A stretch of 64,000 nt of DNA from Williamsoniiplasma luminosum (GCF_002803985.1 NZ_CP024963.1:434001-498000), one strand, 5' to 3'; positions 38,523 to 50,196 are shown, numbered from the stretch's first letter. A program made the numbers and translations. Notes: generated from the sequence alone by a model not told the origin.

Positions 38523-39509
38523 GTGATAAAAATAGGAACTATTGGAACATCATATATTGCTGATATGTTTATTCATGCAGCAAAACAAATTGAAAATTTA
38601 GAAGTAACTGCTGTTAGTTCGCGAAAAGAACAAACAGCAAGGCAATTGATCGAAAGAGCTAATTTAAGTGAAAACACAAAAATTGTTGAGGATTGAAAAG
38701 AATTAATTGCTTTTGTTGATTGTGTTTATATTGGGACGCCTAACGGAACCCATTATGAAATTGCTAAATATTTGTTAGAAAACAACAAACACGTTTTTGT
38801 TGAAAAAACAGCAACTTTTAAAGTTCAAGAATTTGAAGAATTGATGAAAATTGCCAAAGCAAAAAATTTAATTTTAATGGAAGCATTTAAACCCATCCAT
38901 TATCCCCAATATCAATTATTAAAAGACTTTAAAAATCAATATGATATTGTGACAGTTAATTTGACTCAATCAAGTTATTCAAGATTTATGCCAGAATTAA
39001 AAAGTGGTCAAAACCCATCTAGTTTTGAACCCAATCTTGGACGTGGAACAACATATGATATGTTAGTTTATCCAGTTCAATTCGCAATTGATTTATTAGG
39101 TGATATTAAACATGTTAAATCAATGAAGAGAAAATTGCCAAATGGTGTTTCAATCATTAATAATGTTTTATTAGAACATGAAAATGGAATTTTGACCACA
39201 ATTAATAATTCTAAAATGTCTTTTTCAGGAATTAATAATGAATTAGCGACTGAAGATCGAGTGAATTTAATTTTTGACAATCCAAACAGTTTGAAAAAAA
39301 TTGCTATTTGTAAATGAGATCAAAAATATAAATCGACAGTAGAAGAAATCTTTACCAACGACCAAAGCATTAATAGCATGATTTATGAAACTCAAGTTTT
39401 TGTTGATTTAATTCAAAACAATGATTTTGCACAAAGAGATAAATTCTTAGAGTTGACAAAAAAAACCATCAAAGTACTTGAAAGTATTGACAACGAAATT
39501 GATTACTAA
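38523..39509 (+). CDS. Gfo/Idh/MocA-family NAD(P)-dependent oxidoreductase
   Basis: 328 aa. GTG start 38523 is supported by ACGAGG 8 bases upstream and by the Rossmann motif starting at once: IKIGTIGTSYIADMF (G-x-x-G-x-x-A pattern). VYIGTPNGTHYEIA near residue 68 and KHVFVEKTATFKVQEF near 85 hold the EKP-like motif, here EKT. LGRGTTYDMLVYPVQFAIDLLGD near 180 corresponds to the family D(I/L)G.H catalytic site, with Tyr where His is frequent. Family members oxidise or epimerise sugars and inositols, some are dihydrodiol or biliverdin reductases. Substrate not predictable. Monocistronic. Confidence 0.85.
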
Positions 39510-39531
39510 AGACAATTTATTTGTCTTTTTT
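39508..39531 (+). terminator. Terminator of the oxidoreductase gene
   Basis: AAAGACAA-ATTT-TTGTCTTT-type hairpin overlapping the stop codon, followed by T-run. Confidence 0.8.
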
Positions 39532-39545
39532 TATTTAAATTTTTT

Positions 39546-39576
39546 ACTGATTTATCTGTATGATAAATCAGTTTTT
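39546..39576 (+). terminator. Second tandem hairpin
   Basis: ACTGATTTATC-TGTAT-GATAAATCAGT followed by five T, 15 bases after the first terminator. A perfect -10 TATAAT for the next gene is at 39708-39713. Confidence 0.7.
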
Positions 39577-39738
39577 AAAACATTATCATAACCACATCAA
39601 AAAAGAGAACATCAATGCAAAAAGTCATTACAATAAAATTTGCACTCCTGCTAATGATGTTTAATTTTTAGAAAAGCAAAAAATTTATTTTATTTTATTT
39701 AGAATCCTATAATATTTATTTGAAAGCAAGGAGAGAAA

Positions 39739-40785
39739 ATGCAACAAACAAAATTTGAGGGAAACTATAGGACGGGAATTATACTAATCATCGTTGGTGC
39801 TGCTATCACATTGGCGATGGCTGTTGTGGCAAGTGTTATGTTTTTCTTTTCATTGGCCAATGTTGGTCTTTACGCTAGTTTTATGAATAGCGCACAAACA
39901 GGTGACTTTGAATTGATTACAACAACAAATCCGGAAATGGCTCTTGTGAAGAAAATTTCATTTATTTTCTATATGATAGTTTTAATTCCGAATATTATTA
40001 ATTTGATTTTTGCAAGTCAAAGTATCAAAAATAAAGCGACTGATAAGAAAGTTTTAATCGCCGTTTTAGCAATTATATTTGGTGGAATTTTAGGAATTAT
40101 TGGCGGAATTATGATTCTATGTGCTCCAACCAGCACTGGTCAATGTCAACCAAAAGTTGAAATTGAAATTAAACCTAATCCGGTTGAACCAAAATCTGAT
40201 AATAAAAATGATGAGGTTATCAAAGAACAACCAACAACTGAAAAACCAAAACCAACACAACCAAAAACCGAAGTTAAAAAACCAACTGCAAAAAAAGTTG
40301 AAAAAACTGAAAAACCAAAGCAACTAAAAGCTGAAGTGAAAAAATCGACTGTCAAAAAAGTTGTCAAATCAACAAACCTAAAACCAGCAAAAGAATCAAA
40401 TAATAATGCACATATTTTAACTAAAGATTTAATTGAAAAATATGCTGCTGAATTAAAAAAACATGAAGAAGCAGACAAGTTAGAACGTGAAGCACATGAA
40501 AAAGCATTGGCAGCAACTAACGAAAAAGCTGAACAAGAAAAAATGATCAAAGCTCGTGAAGAAGCAAAAGCTAAAAAAGCCCAAATGTCAATTCAAGAAA
40601 GAACTAAAATCGATGGATCAGATGCGATATCTGAACCACGAAGTGAATTACAAAAACATGCATCATCTTTACGTGAACAAGCCAAAGAATTAGACATTAA
40701 ATTAAAAGATGCAAATCTTCGTAATATGACTAAAAAAGAACTTATTGTCTACATGAAGACTGTTGTAATAAAAATTAATGCTTAA
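39739..40785 (+). CDS. Hypothetical membrane protein with Lys/Pro-rich linker and coiled coil, 348 aa
   Basis: Not recognised. Three membrane helices (about residues 13-40, 73-95 and 105-128) are followed by CAPTSTGQCQPK, then a low-complexity region rich in Lys, Pro, Thr and Glu (about 135-215: EPKSDNKNDE, KPKPTQPKTEVKKPTAKK) that resembles histone-H1-like or cell-surface linkers. Residues 225-300 form a charged helix, probably coiled coil (EADKLEREAHEKALAATNEK). The last 50 residues include TKIDGSDAISEPRSELQKH and MTKKELIVYMKTVVIKI, a possible short helical DNA- or protein-binding motif. GGAGAG ribosome site. No TGA codons. Single gene between terminators. Confidence 0.7.
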   Translation: MQQTKFEGNYRTGIILIIVGAAITLAMAVVASVMFFFSLANVGLYASFMNSAQTGDFELITTTNPEMALVKKISFIFYMIVLIPNIINLIFASQSIKNKATDKKVLIAVLAIIFGGILGIIGGIMILCAPTSTGQCQPKVEIEIKPNPVEPKSDNKNDEVIKEQPTTEKPKPTQPKTEVKKPTAKKVEKTEKPKQLKAEVKKSTVKKVVKSTNLKPAKESNNNAHILTKDLIEKYAAELKKHEEADKLEREAHEKALAATNEKAEQEKMIKAREEAKAKKAQMSIQERTKIDGSDAISEPRSELQKHASSLREQAKELDIKLKDANLRNMTKKELIVYMKTVVIKINA

Positions 40786-40813
40786 TAAAATTCGCACTAA
40801 TCTTTAAAAAAGA

Positions 40814-40857
40814 AAAAAATGAAGCTTATAAGTAAATGCTTATAAGCTTCATTTTTT
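40814..40857. terminator. Bidirectional terminator before convergent pgi
   Basis: Perfect 19-bp stem (40814-40832 with 40839-40857) around a six-base loop, A-rich and T-rich ends, between convergent genes. Confidence 0.9.
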
Positions 40858-40862
40858 ATTGT

Positions 40863-42146
40863 TTATTCAGGTTTTCCTAAAAGTTTAAACATATTCTTTT
40901 TATAAATATCAACTCCAGGTTGGTTGAAAGGATTGACTTCTAATAAATAAGCACTCATTGCAACTGCCATTTCAAATCAGTAAACTAAATATCCGAACAT
41001 TTCATCATCCATCTTGTCAAATTCTAAAACGATATTTGGCATTTTACCAACATTAAAGTGAGCATCTAAAACTCCTTCAATGGCTGTTGAATTAATTTCA
41101 TGTAATGTTTTACTTGTTAAATAATTTAATTCATCTAAGTTATCTTTATTTTTTGGAACTTTAACATTTGCAAGTGGTTTTTTAACACGAATGACTGTTT
41201 CAAACATCACGTTTCTTGTTCCTTCTTGCACTCATTGTCCTAATGAGTGCAAGTCTGTTGAAAAAACCATTGATGTTGGTAATAATCCTTTACCGTCTTT
41301 TCCTTCTGATTCACCAAATAATTGTTTTCATCATTCAGTTAATAATTGCATTTGTGATTCATATGAAACTAATGCTTCTGTTTTGTAACCATACTTAGTA
41401 TTTAAAACATAACGTGCTGCTGCATACTGGTATGCTGAATTAGCAAGATCATGTTTTGATAATTGTTTTCTTGCTTTTTTTGCTCCATCAAAGATGTTGT
41501 CAGTATTCACCCCAGCCACTAACAACGGGAAAATTCCGACAGGTGTTAGAACTGAAAAACGTCCACCAATATCATCAGGAATCTCAAATGTTTGATATCC
41601 TTTTTGATCTGCTAAAGCTTTTAAAGCTCCTTTTGATTTATCAGTAATTGCCACAATCAATTCTTTGGCAGCTTCAGCCCCAACTTGTTGCACTAATTGA
41701 CCTTCTAAAATTCGAAAAGCAATTCCTGGTTCAGTTGTTGTTCCTGATTTAGAAACAACAGCAATTCCAAAATGTTTATTTTTTAAATATTTTGTTAATT
41801 GGTCAGTATAACTTGAACTCATTGTATGCCCAGCATAAATGACTTCCACTTTATCACTGTGATTTAATCCACGAATCATTTCATCAGCAGCACGGGTTCC
41901 TAAATAAGAACCCCCAATTCCAATCACGATTAATGTATCGATTTTTGAGCGAAGATTTTTCGCCACTTTTTTCATTGCTTTGTATTCAGTTGAATCAAAA
42001 TTAACTGGTCAATCAACTCATCCTAAAAAATCAGCCCCAGCCCCAGTTCTATTTCTAATCATTGCATCAACTTTAATAATTTCACTATCTTTTACTTCTT
42101 GTGATAGATCATTTAAGCCTGTATATTCTAAATTTACTTTAATCAT
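40863..42146 (-). CDS. pgi: Glucose-6-phosphate isomerase
   Basis: Interconverts glucose 6-phosphate and fructose 6-phosphate. 427 aa, typical of Firmicutes Pgi. [17 protein letters not shown] near residue 76, [15 protein letters not shown] near 135 (phosphate loop), [21 protein letters not shown] near 190 (family signature GGRFS), and [25 protein letters not shown] near 278 (read in two parts) carries catalytic residues. TGA codons, including two adjacent, encode Trp. The GGAGTT ribosome site is inside fthC. The start overlaps the end of fthC by 13 bases. Last gene of sufS-sufU-fthC-pgi; placing a glycolytic gene behind Suf genes is uncommon. Confidence 0.95.
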
Positions 42147-42853
42147 TGTAACTCCATTTCATTTTTAATTTTATGCTTGCGCTCGGCACTTTTCAACCGT
42201 TAATCTAATTCATCTTCATTTAATCTTCAATAAGTGACATCTAAAGTTTCGTCTAACTCTTCTGTTTCTTGTAACGGAATATGAATTTGTTTTTCACTAA
42301 TCACAAAATTCAATTTCACATCATGTTCATTGGTGTCAATAATTTTATTTGTAAATTGACTTGATTGAGCTAACCCGATTTTGTATTTATGAAAATCATG
42401 TTCTTTAATTCAACGATCATAATAACCCTTGCCCATCCCAATTCTGTTCAAGTCTTTGTCAAAAACCACAAGTGGCATAAATAAGACGTCTAAATCATTT
42501 GAATCGACTAAATCTGGTTTATTTGCCAGTGGTTCGAGGATGTCTCATTTTTCATTTTTCAGAAGGTCAGTTGTCAAATTTTTAATTCTTTTAAACTGCA
42601 TTTGATTACTATCTAATTCCGATTTTGGCACATAAACCTCAATTTTGTTTAGTAAACAAAATTGAATAATTTCCTTGGTATCAACTTCATTTTGGGTTCC
42701 TAAATAAATTCCAATCTTTTTCAATTGATATTTATTAATAAATCAAATGACTTTTCTGGTTAAATTTTGATTGGCAAATTGGACGAATTCATCAGACAGC
42801 ATATTTCGAATTTGCAAGTAACTTTCACGCAATTGCGTTTTATTATTTTTCAT
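42134..42853 (-). CDS. fthC: 5-formyltetrahydrofolate cyclo-ligase
   Basis: Converts 5-formyl-THF to methenyl-THF, returning folate to the active pool. 239 aa, longer than the usual 180-190 because of a charged C-terminal tail (about 45 residues, ELDETLDVTYWRLNEDELD then basic KSAERKHKIKNEMEL). GIYLGTQNEVDTKEII near residue 47 and the family motif RIGMGKGYYDRW near 137 are clear. The TGA at 42143 overlaps the pgi start as ATGA and would be the stop in the standard code; in code 4 the frame gains Trp-Leu-Lys before TAA at 42134. The start lies inside sufU (11-base overlap). Confidence 0.9.
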
Positions 42854-43286
42854 TGTTTTCTCCTTTAATGATTGCAAATATTCCATTACTAAATAATGTG
42901 GCACATTTTTTTCTCGCACGTTGTTTGTGCACATTTTGAAAGACGATTAAATCATTTAAAAGATTTGTATCAACTTCTTGGTCATGTTCAATTAAATGGG
43001 TGTATTCATTTAAAAGTTCACCAGCTTTTTCAAAGCTTTGATTTTTCATCATCTCACATAAAATATCAGCACTAGCTGTGGCAATCGCGCATCCTGTGCC
43101 ATTAAATTTAACATCAATAATTAAATTATTAGCAGTTTTAATGAACAAATTTAATTGATCAGAACAGGTGTCTAATTTTAATTTTGCTTCGATGTATAGA
43201 TTTGGTTTTTGTTCGGAAAAATTTTGTGGTTTTGAATAACGTTCAACAATAATTTTTCGCATTTCTTGTTCTGTATATTGTTTCAT
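42843..43286 (-). CDS. sufU: Fe-S scaffold / sulfurtransferase SufU
   Basis: Zinc-binding partner of SufS that accepts persulfide sulfur. 147 aa. The start at 43286 (AGGAGGG directly upstream, seven bases after the sufS stop) is preferred to an in-frame ATG at 43310 inside sufS. Conserved cysteines sit in DTCSDQ near residue 40, GTGCAIATASADIL near 65 and KKCATLF near 129. D-x-C, G-x-G-C-A-I and C-A-x-L are the SufU/IscU pattern. With SufS it likely supplies sulfur for clusters or tRNA thiolation. No sufBCD genes are in the window. Confidence 0.93.
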   Translation of the reverse strand: MKQYTEQEMRKIIVERYSKPQNFSEQKPNLYIEAKLKLDTCSDQLNLFIKTANNLIIDVKFNGTGCAIATASADILCEMMKNQSFEKAGELLNEYTHLIEHDQEVDTNLLNDLIVFQNVHKQRARKKCATLFSNGIFAIIKGENNEK

Positions 43287-43293
43287 AACCCTC

Positions 43294-44520
43294 CTATGTA
43301 AAAAAGACATCTAAAAATTCGTCTTCTTTTGTTAAAGCATTTAACAAAAGATCAATATCACTTTTTGTTGTGTAAATTCCAAAACTGGCACGAATAGAAT
43401 TTTTGGCAAACATTTTCCCAGTTAATCTCGCACAATGCTCCCCAGTTCGCACAGCAATATTGTGCTTGACATCAAGATAATTAGCCACATCCTGAGCATT
43501 TCATCCATTAACATTAAAAGTTAAGATTGGTGCATGATTATTTAAATTATAAAAAGTGATTTTTTTTGCTAAATTCAGCTTGTTAATTTGGGCAATAGCA
43601 TAAGTTTTTAATTCTTGTTCATAGGTTTGAATCTTGTTCATCCCAATTTCACTCACTCATTGGACCGCTTTTTGAAAACTTTGAATGGCACTTAAATTTG
43701 GTGTGCCTGCTTCAAATTTATGTGGCACAGCAGTTAATTCATATCCTGAATAATCTTCAGCGATATAACTACTCATCCCTCCACCATAAATTAAAGGTGG
43801 CATTTGTTTTAATAACTTCATTTTTCCTCATAAAACCCCAATTCCAAATGGACCATAAATTTTATGGGCTGAAAATGCTAAAAAATCAATCGCTCATTGG
43901 TCAATTTTGACTTCGGTATGCCCAATTGATTGAGCAGCATCAACACAAATAATGACATTTGGATTAATTTGTTTAATTTCTAAAGAAATTAAACCAACAT
44001 CATTTAAATAACCAATGGTATTAGTGGCATGAGCAAAAGTCACAATTTTAGTTTTGTCAGTAATTGATCTTTTTAACTTAAAAAGATCAATTCCCATTGT
44101 TTGGGGGTTTAAACTTAAAGTTTTAATTAGAGCCCCAGTTTCTTTGGCTAAAACGATTCATGGAAGTAAATTCGCAGCATGTTCTAAATCAGTGACTAAA
44201 ATTTCGTCCCCTGGTTGGATTAAATGCTTTAAACCATGCGTAATTTGATTAATCGACATGGTGGCCCCAGTTGTAAAAACAATTTCTTGCACATTTTCCA
44301 CGCCAATAAAATTGGCGATGGTTTTTCTTGTGCTTTCAATCATTTCACTCGCTAAAAGGGCATTTTCAAAAGCATCCGTATGTGGATTGGCCCCATTTTT
44401 AGTTAAAAACTCAGCCTCTGCTGCAATCACTAAATCTGGTTTTAAAGTTGTTGAAGCACTATCTAAATAAATTAAACGAGGATTGTTTCTTAAGACAGGA
44501 AAGTTTTTTTTATCAAGCAT
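43294..44520 (-). CDS. sufS: Cysteine desulfurase SufS
   Basis: PLP enzyme removing sulfur from cysteine. 408 aa, standard length. LIYLDSASTTLKPDLVI near residue 16, FTTGATMSINQI near 83, VTDLEHAANLLPW near 108, CVDAAQSIGH near 188, SAHKIYGPFGIGVLWG near 215 (PLP lysine), and the late RTGEHCAR near 357 with the catalytic Cys. These place it in the SufS group (class II, RxGxHCA). TGA codons are Trp. AAAGG lies 11 bases before ATG. First gene of the operon; a promoter with TTGATT-18-TATAAT precedes it. Confidence 0.95.
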
Positions 44521-44543
44521 TTTTTATCTGCCTTTCTAGTGAA

Positions 44544-44573
44544 ATTATATATTTTTTAGTAGTTATAAATCAA
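44544..44573 (-). promoter_or_regulatory. Promoter of the suf-fthC-pgi operon
   Basis: Minus strand TTGATT (44573-44568), 18-base spacer, TATAAT (44549-44544). A second TATAAT on the plus strand (44583-44588) serves the divergent lipoprotein gene. Confidence 0.7.
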
Positions 44574-44618
44574 TAAATTGTTTATAATAACTTATATTGT
44601 ATTTTTTGGAGGACATGA

Positions 44619-47483
44619 ATGAAAAAATTGTTAACTATCTTAGGAGGATTGGGTATGGTGGCCACAACAGGTTTAACTGTTGTTGCTTGTACAAACAAAG
44701 ATGAAGATGAATCAACAGGATCGAAATTTATTGATGATACAGGAGATTTAAATATTACTTCTGAAACATTATTGAATTGAGTGCGAGAAAACTCAATTGG
44801 ATTGAATAATATTGCTAAAATGAAGGAATTCTTTCAATTTTTTGGAGTTGCAATTATGAATCCACCGGCTGATAAAGATAAGGATATTTTAAAAGATATT
44901 GTTCCAACTAAAACATCAAATCAATATGCTTTAGAAGATTTACGTGCGCAATTAACAAAACTTTGAGGAAAACCAGGAGAAGTTGACAACACCACAGTCA
45001 ATGGAAAAGTTGAACAAGCTTGAAGACAAAAAGCAGACAAATCAAAAGAAGATAATGGTGAAAAAAAATACAAAGACGTTTTAAAAAAAGAATTACACAA
45101 ACAATTTCCTTGAGTGAAAAATGACTATGACACATTAGTTAAAGCTTGAAAAAATAATGAACGCTTAACAAATTCTGAATATAGTGCATATGGGATGTTA
45201 ACTAAAAAATTGATTGATGGAAATTCTAAAAATGTTATTATGAATCAAAATAGTCCAAATGCTATTCAAACTGAATGAGGTAAATTTAGAAGCGCATTTG
45301 GTGGAATAAAAGTTAGTGACTTAGCAGCCGAACTTGTAAAAGCGACAGAAGATAAAAAAAATATTGCTTTAAATCTAATCAATATGACTGGTGGGGTTAA
45401 ACCAATTACAACAGGAACAGAAAAAGAAAAAACTTCTTGATCTTTAAATAATGTTGAATGAGCAACAAAAGATATTCCAGCAATAGAAGGAACCCCGGGT
45501 ACTCCAGCAAACCCAGGTACTATAATTACTCAAGAACTTGCTAAAGATCTAAAGAATAGATTATTTGGAACAAAATTTGCTGATAAAAAAGTTTCTGAAA
45601 TAACTGATGAAGATTTTGGTCAAGGACGTGGAACAGGTGTCCATGAACATTGAACTTATATGAGTAGCCAAGGTAGACAATTAAATAGTAATTCTTCGTA
45701 TTTTGACTTAGTTTCTGAATACCCTAATTTAGATCCAAGTGATATCAAAACCGATTCTGATAATGAAGTATATGGATTATTAACTAATTCACAAAGATAT
45801 TTAATGGATACTTATTTTAAAAATGAAAAACCAATTTCTGTTAGTGAAGTTGTTTTCAAATCAACCAATGGTGATTTGACAAAAAATATTAATGGTCCTG
45901 CATTCTTAAATTCAACAACTCCAGATGCTAAAAATTGACAACAATATTATGGATTAGTAAACTTTTTAGAAAACTATGTATTGGGAGCAGAATCAAAAGC
46001 TGGTGCAACAAACGATAATAATAAAAAAATCGAAGGTTCAAGTTTATATAAATTCGATACAATTTTCGCAAATACAAACCCAACTAAAAAAGGACATATT
46101 TGGACCAATAAAGAAACCACACAAACTATCTTGCCAGAAGAATGAGATGCTGCAAATTTTGAAGTTAAAGCACCAGATACACTTATTAGTATGAATAACC
46201 CTGGTTCATCAAGTATGCAAAAATATGCTGTTTATGATTTTTTGGCTTCTGAAACTACCAAAAGTGAATCATTAGATCCTACTGGTTCTAAAACCACTAT
46301 TGATAAAATTGCTGAAAAATTGAGTACAGAGTATGAATTCATAACTACTCCAGTACTTGATGCTATTAAACAATCACTTACCAATATTGGGGATAAAACC
46401 ACTCAAGACGAAGTTAAACAAAGTTTATTCAAAACATTAAATTTAATTAAATCACTTAATCGTCGTGAAAGCACCACCGTAGCTAGAGAAGGGGTACAAC
46501 CCCCAACTAATGCAGAGGCTAAAAAAGTGTATCAAGTCTTAAATGCTGAGCAAGGAATTATTGCTTTTATTGATAAAGATGGTTTACACATAACTAAAAT
46601 CAATGGTTTTGAATTACTTAAACAAAATAAAATAACAGCCCAAAAATCATTTGGATTTACAGTCGATAAAAAAACTTACATGGAAGAAGTTTCAAAATTA
46701 AAACGTTTGAACTCATTAAAAGATGAACCATTAGGATTAAGACGTTTGGTTTTTCAAGATTATGCTGATCAAATATGATCAAATCCAAATCCAACAAGAG
46801 ATGGAGTTACTCCACCAGATTTTATTGATAAACTTGTAGATCGTAAAGATATTTTAAAAGCTAAGGATATTGGAGTTGATTATGCTTCGATAAATTCTGC
46901 TATTTCTAATCAATATGAAAAATTCTTAGTGAACAATTCAATCTTAAACGGAACTAGTGATACAACTAAATCATTTTATGGTTTTAACGTTATTGCAGAA
47001 ATGAAAAAAGAAATGACCGAAAACGATAAAGATGCAAATAAATTGAGTAAAAACAATATTTGATTATGAGATTATATTATAAAGTTAACCGGGAAAACCC
47101 ATAAGGACTTAATGCAAGCAATGTTCAAATTTGGCGATGATAATATTAGTAAACAAACTAAAAAAGATTTAACGCAGTTACTTAAAAAACTTGATGAATT
47201 ACCTACAACTAATTCAACAAATGCATATAATACAGGTAAGCAAAAATGAGATCAAGATATTGATAATGTTTTCAATGCAATGACTAATCCTACTGACAAA
47301 AAAAATGCCCCAAAAGCTAAATTGACAGATGGAGAAAAAACATGATCTACAATTCCTAGTTCGAAATTATTTGACCCTTTTACAACTACAACTACAAATG
47401 GGTCATTACAAGCAACACGTTTTAATTTTGATAATGTTAAAAATATTGTTTTGCCTAGTCAAAATAGAAAAGGAGTTAATTAA
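44619..47483 (+). CDS. Large lipoprotein, P60/P80-like locus member, 954 aa
   Basis: Surface lipoprotein. Signal peptide MKKLLTILGGLGMVATTGLTVVAC gives a lipidated Cys24 (read in two parts; lipobox VVAC). TTGGAGGAC is a strong ribosome site. The mature protein is hydrophilic, Lys/Asn/Asp/Thr-rich, with many TGA tryptophans and low-complexity Thr/Pro patches (EGTPGTPANPGT near 292). No known enzymatic domain was recognised. It is two bases upstream of a second lipoprotein, which in turn overlaps a HIT gene; in Mycoplasma hominis the P60-P80 membrane complex genes are encoded with hinT in this way. By position the two proteins here likely form such a complex, but sequence relatedness was not tested. 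Confidence 0.8.
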
Positions 47484-47485
47484 TT

Positions 47486-49795
47486 ATGAAAAAGATTTTA
47501 GCACTCCTATCTTCAATAGGATTATTAGCAACAACCAGTTTAACAGTTGTTGCATGTACAAATAATGAAGTTAAACGTTTTGATACTCCAACTTTAGAAG
47601 AAAAACTTAGAGATCAAATGATTATGGAATTATTACAAGATCCCGAATTTGGTTCAATCACTAATGGGAAATATTTCAACAGCATTGATTTTAAAGATGT
47701 TGTATTAAAAATGGTTCAAGAAACAACATCTAAATTAGCTAACAACCATTACAATGAACAATGATCAAAAAGTTTGAAATCAAAACCAATCAGTAAAGAT
47801 GAATCATTTCAACAAACAAAAGATCGTTTAAGTAAAATTGCTCAAAATGAATTTTATATTCAATATACAACTAGATTGTTGGCTGATAGCAAGGTGTCTT
47901 TAGATAGTGAACTTTCAGGTTCAACTGACAACTTGTTTTTATTAAATCCTCAAGATTTAATAAAAACAAAAGATGAAATAGATCCGAATGATGATTACTA
48001 TATTTATTATAATTCAGCTCCTGGAGTGAAAGACAAGTGATATAGATGAAATTTTTATGGTGAAAATAAAAATGCCCAAGATTCTATTCCAAGTATTGAA
48101 CAACTTGAAACATCACAATTTGTTATCACCAATGATGGTACAGAAGCTGTGATTAATGCAGATATCGTTAAAGACAAAGATAGATTTTATATTGATGCAC
48201 AAGGTAAACAAATTAATCCAAAGAATGGAATTTATTCAAAAGATAAAGATGGTCAAACAGTCTTTGTTATGAATGGTAAAACAGCTTTAGAATATAGATT
48301 CCAACAATACTTTAATGCCAAAATTAAAACAACTACATTCCAAAATTTATTAACATCAACATTCTTAGCAAATGATACATTTACTACAAAATATACAGAG
48401 CCAACTAAAATTAGTGATTTAATTGAACTAAATCAAGATTTATACTATAAATCTTCATCAGATCTTTTAAAATATGTTCAATCATGAAACAAAAATGATG
48501 GATATAAATCTAACTTAAAAATGGTTTGATCAGCAACATTCGATACAAAAGAAAAGGCTCAAGAAGCTTACGGTCGTGTTGAATCATTGCTAAATTCAGA
48601 TGGATCATTCATTGACTCAAATAAACACGCATTAAAAGAAGCGTATGAATTAATTAAAGCTGATAATAAAACAAACATTGGAACAGATCCGTTCCTTGGA
48701 ATGAAAGGATTTAATGGTTTTGTGCAAAATGATGGTGATTCAGTTAAATCTGTTGATGGTACTTTTGCACTAGCAGATAGCACAAAAACTTTAATTGCCA
48801 AAGCTAATAGTCCTGCGATTTTTGCCAATAATGGACAAGGATATGAATCTAAACAAGTCGGAAAATTTGATATTGCTTTAGTTTTACCAATTTATGCTGT
48901 TGACTTATTCAGTGATAAAGATAAAACTTTTGATTATGGACAATCAACTACACTTTATAAAGCTTGAGGAGTTGATGAACTTTGAACTTCTTTAGATGAT
49001 GCTAATAACAAAAATGCCCAAGGTAAAATTTCAGATTCCAAAAAAGATTGAATTAACCAACATCAAAATGGAAATATTACAAATATTTTATTGGTTGATA
49101 AGAATAACGCAACACTTACATTAGATGAATGAAACAAAGGCAAAACAGATAAAATAACCCCAGAAAATATTTGAAGTCATGAAACAGTTGAAGGGTTAAA
49201 AGGTTTCCAAGCAAATATTAAAAATACATTACCAACTGCAAATACTTTTGGAAACGTTGCAATTGGCCAAGACAAAGTTGTTTTAACAGAAAACTTTGAG
49301 GGTCTTAAACCAACTGATACTGATAAAATTAAATTCACACTTGAAGGTAAAAAATTATCTGTTTCCACACCAAATGACCCTTCATTAATTGGAACTGTGC
49401 AAAACTTCGGAACAGTTTCATTATCTTTTGATAAAGGTTCAACTGGAAACGTTTATACAAGGGACGAAATTCACGAAAACGGAAGAACAGTTTCTTATAA
49501 AATTAATTTAGGTTCTGGTTCAGATCATCCAAATGATATGGTAGTTGATGGTCCATTTAACTTCTATTTAAATGGTCAAACTAGTTTAGATGTCACAAAT
49601 TTAAATAAAACTAAAAAACGTGAACTATTAGAACAAGTTGAATATATCGTTTCGAAAAAAGATGGAATGTCAAAAAATGCTGAAGCAGTTATTTACCCTC
49701 TATTCTTGAAAAACGATAAAATCTTGTACAAACCATTATATGAAGCTTTAAAAGAATATCTAGAAGATAAATCTAAAGGAGGATCATCAGACTAA
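47486..49795 (+). CDS. Large lipoprotein, P60/P80-like locus member, 769 aa
   Basis: Second lipoprotein, two bases after the first; AAAAGGAGTTAAT serves as its ribosome site. Signal MKKILALLSSIGLL then ATTSLTVVAC, lipidated Cys24. The 745-residue mature part is hydrophilic and secreted, beta- and helix-mixed, with no cysteine beyond position 24 noted. It ends with EYLEDKSKGGSSD. Stop TAATG overlaps the HIT gene by one base, so the cytoplasmic HIT protein is translationally coupled to it. The first lipoprotein shares the signal but not obvious body similarity. The arrangement points to a P80-like role at the cell surface. Confidence 0.8.
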
Positions 49796-50196
49796 TGAAA
49801 GATTGTATATTTTGTAAAATTATTAACCGTGAATTACCAGCACACATTATTTATGAAGATAACCACACTTTAGCTTTTCTGGATTTACATCCAGATAGTG
49901 AGGGTCACACTTTGGTAATTCCTAAAGAACACTCAGAAGACTTTATTTCCACAACTTTAGAAAACATTGCCTTTGTCAATGCTACTAAAAAACATGTTGT
50001 AAGATTATTGGATGCAAAATTAAAACCCAAAGGCTTTAATTTTATTTCTAATAATGGGGCTGAAGCTTTTCAAGTCGTGTTTCATTACCATGAACATATT
50101 GTTCCTAAATATGTGAAAACTGAAGGTTATATTCCAAGTAAAAACCCTGTGATTACAAAAGATAACACCCAAGTCTATGAACTATTGACTAAATAA
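49795..50196 (+). CDS. hit: HIT-family nucleotide hydrolase (HinT)
   Basis: Purine nucleoside phosphoramidase-type protein, 133 aa. CIFCKIINRELPA at the start with C4/C7, PDSEGHTLVIPKEH near residue 33, and the histidine triad VVFHYHEHIVP near 95 (HxHxH-hh) fit HinT. The last strand ends NTQVYELLTK. It is cytoplasmic. Overlap with the upstream lipoprotein stop and its long operon match the P60-P80-HinT unit reported for Mycoplasma hominis, in which HinT interacts with P80. Terminator follows. Confidence 0.92.
   Translation: MKDCIFCKIINRELPAHIIYEDNHTLAFLDLHPDSEGHTLVIPKEHSEDFISTTLENIAFVNATKKHVVRLLDAKLKPKGFNFISNNGAEAFQVVFHYHEHIVPKYVKTEGYIPSKNPVITKDNTQVYELLTK

Noticed and set aside
39615-39671. 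18-codon frame starting MQKVITIKF
   Set aside because: Too short, no ribosome site, and in the spacer between terminators and a promoter.
40117-40550. Frames on both strands in the Lys/Pro-rich region of the gene at 39739
   Set aside because: Low-complexity repeats keep other frames open; only the 348-aa frame has a ribosome site and membrane helices.
43287-43310. Upstream in-frame ATG for sufU at 43310
   Set aside because: It lies in sufS coding sequence and has no ribosome site; AGGAGGG supports 43286.
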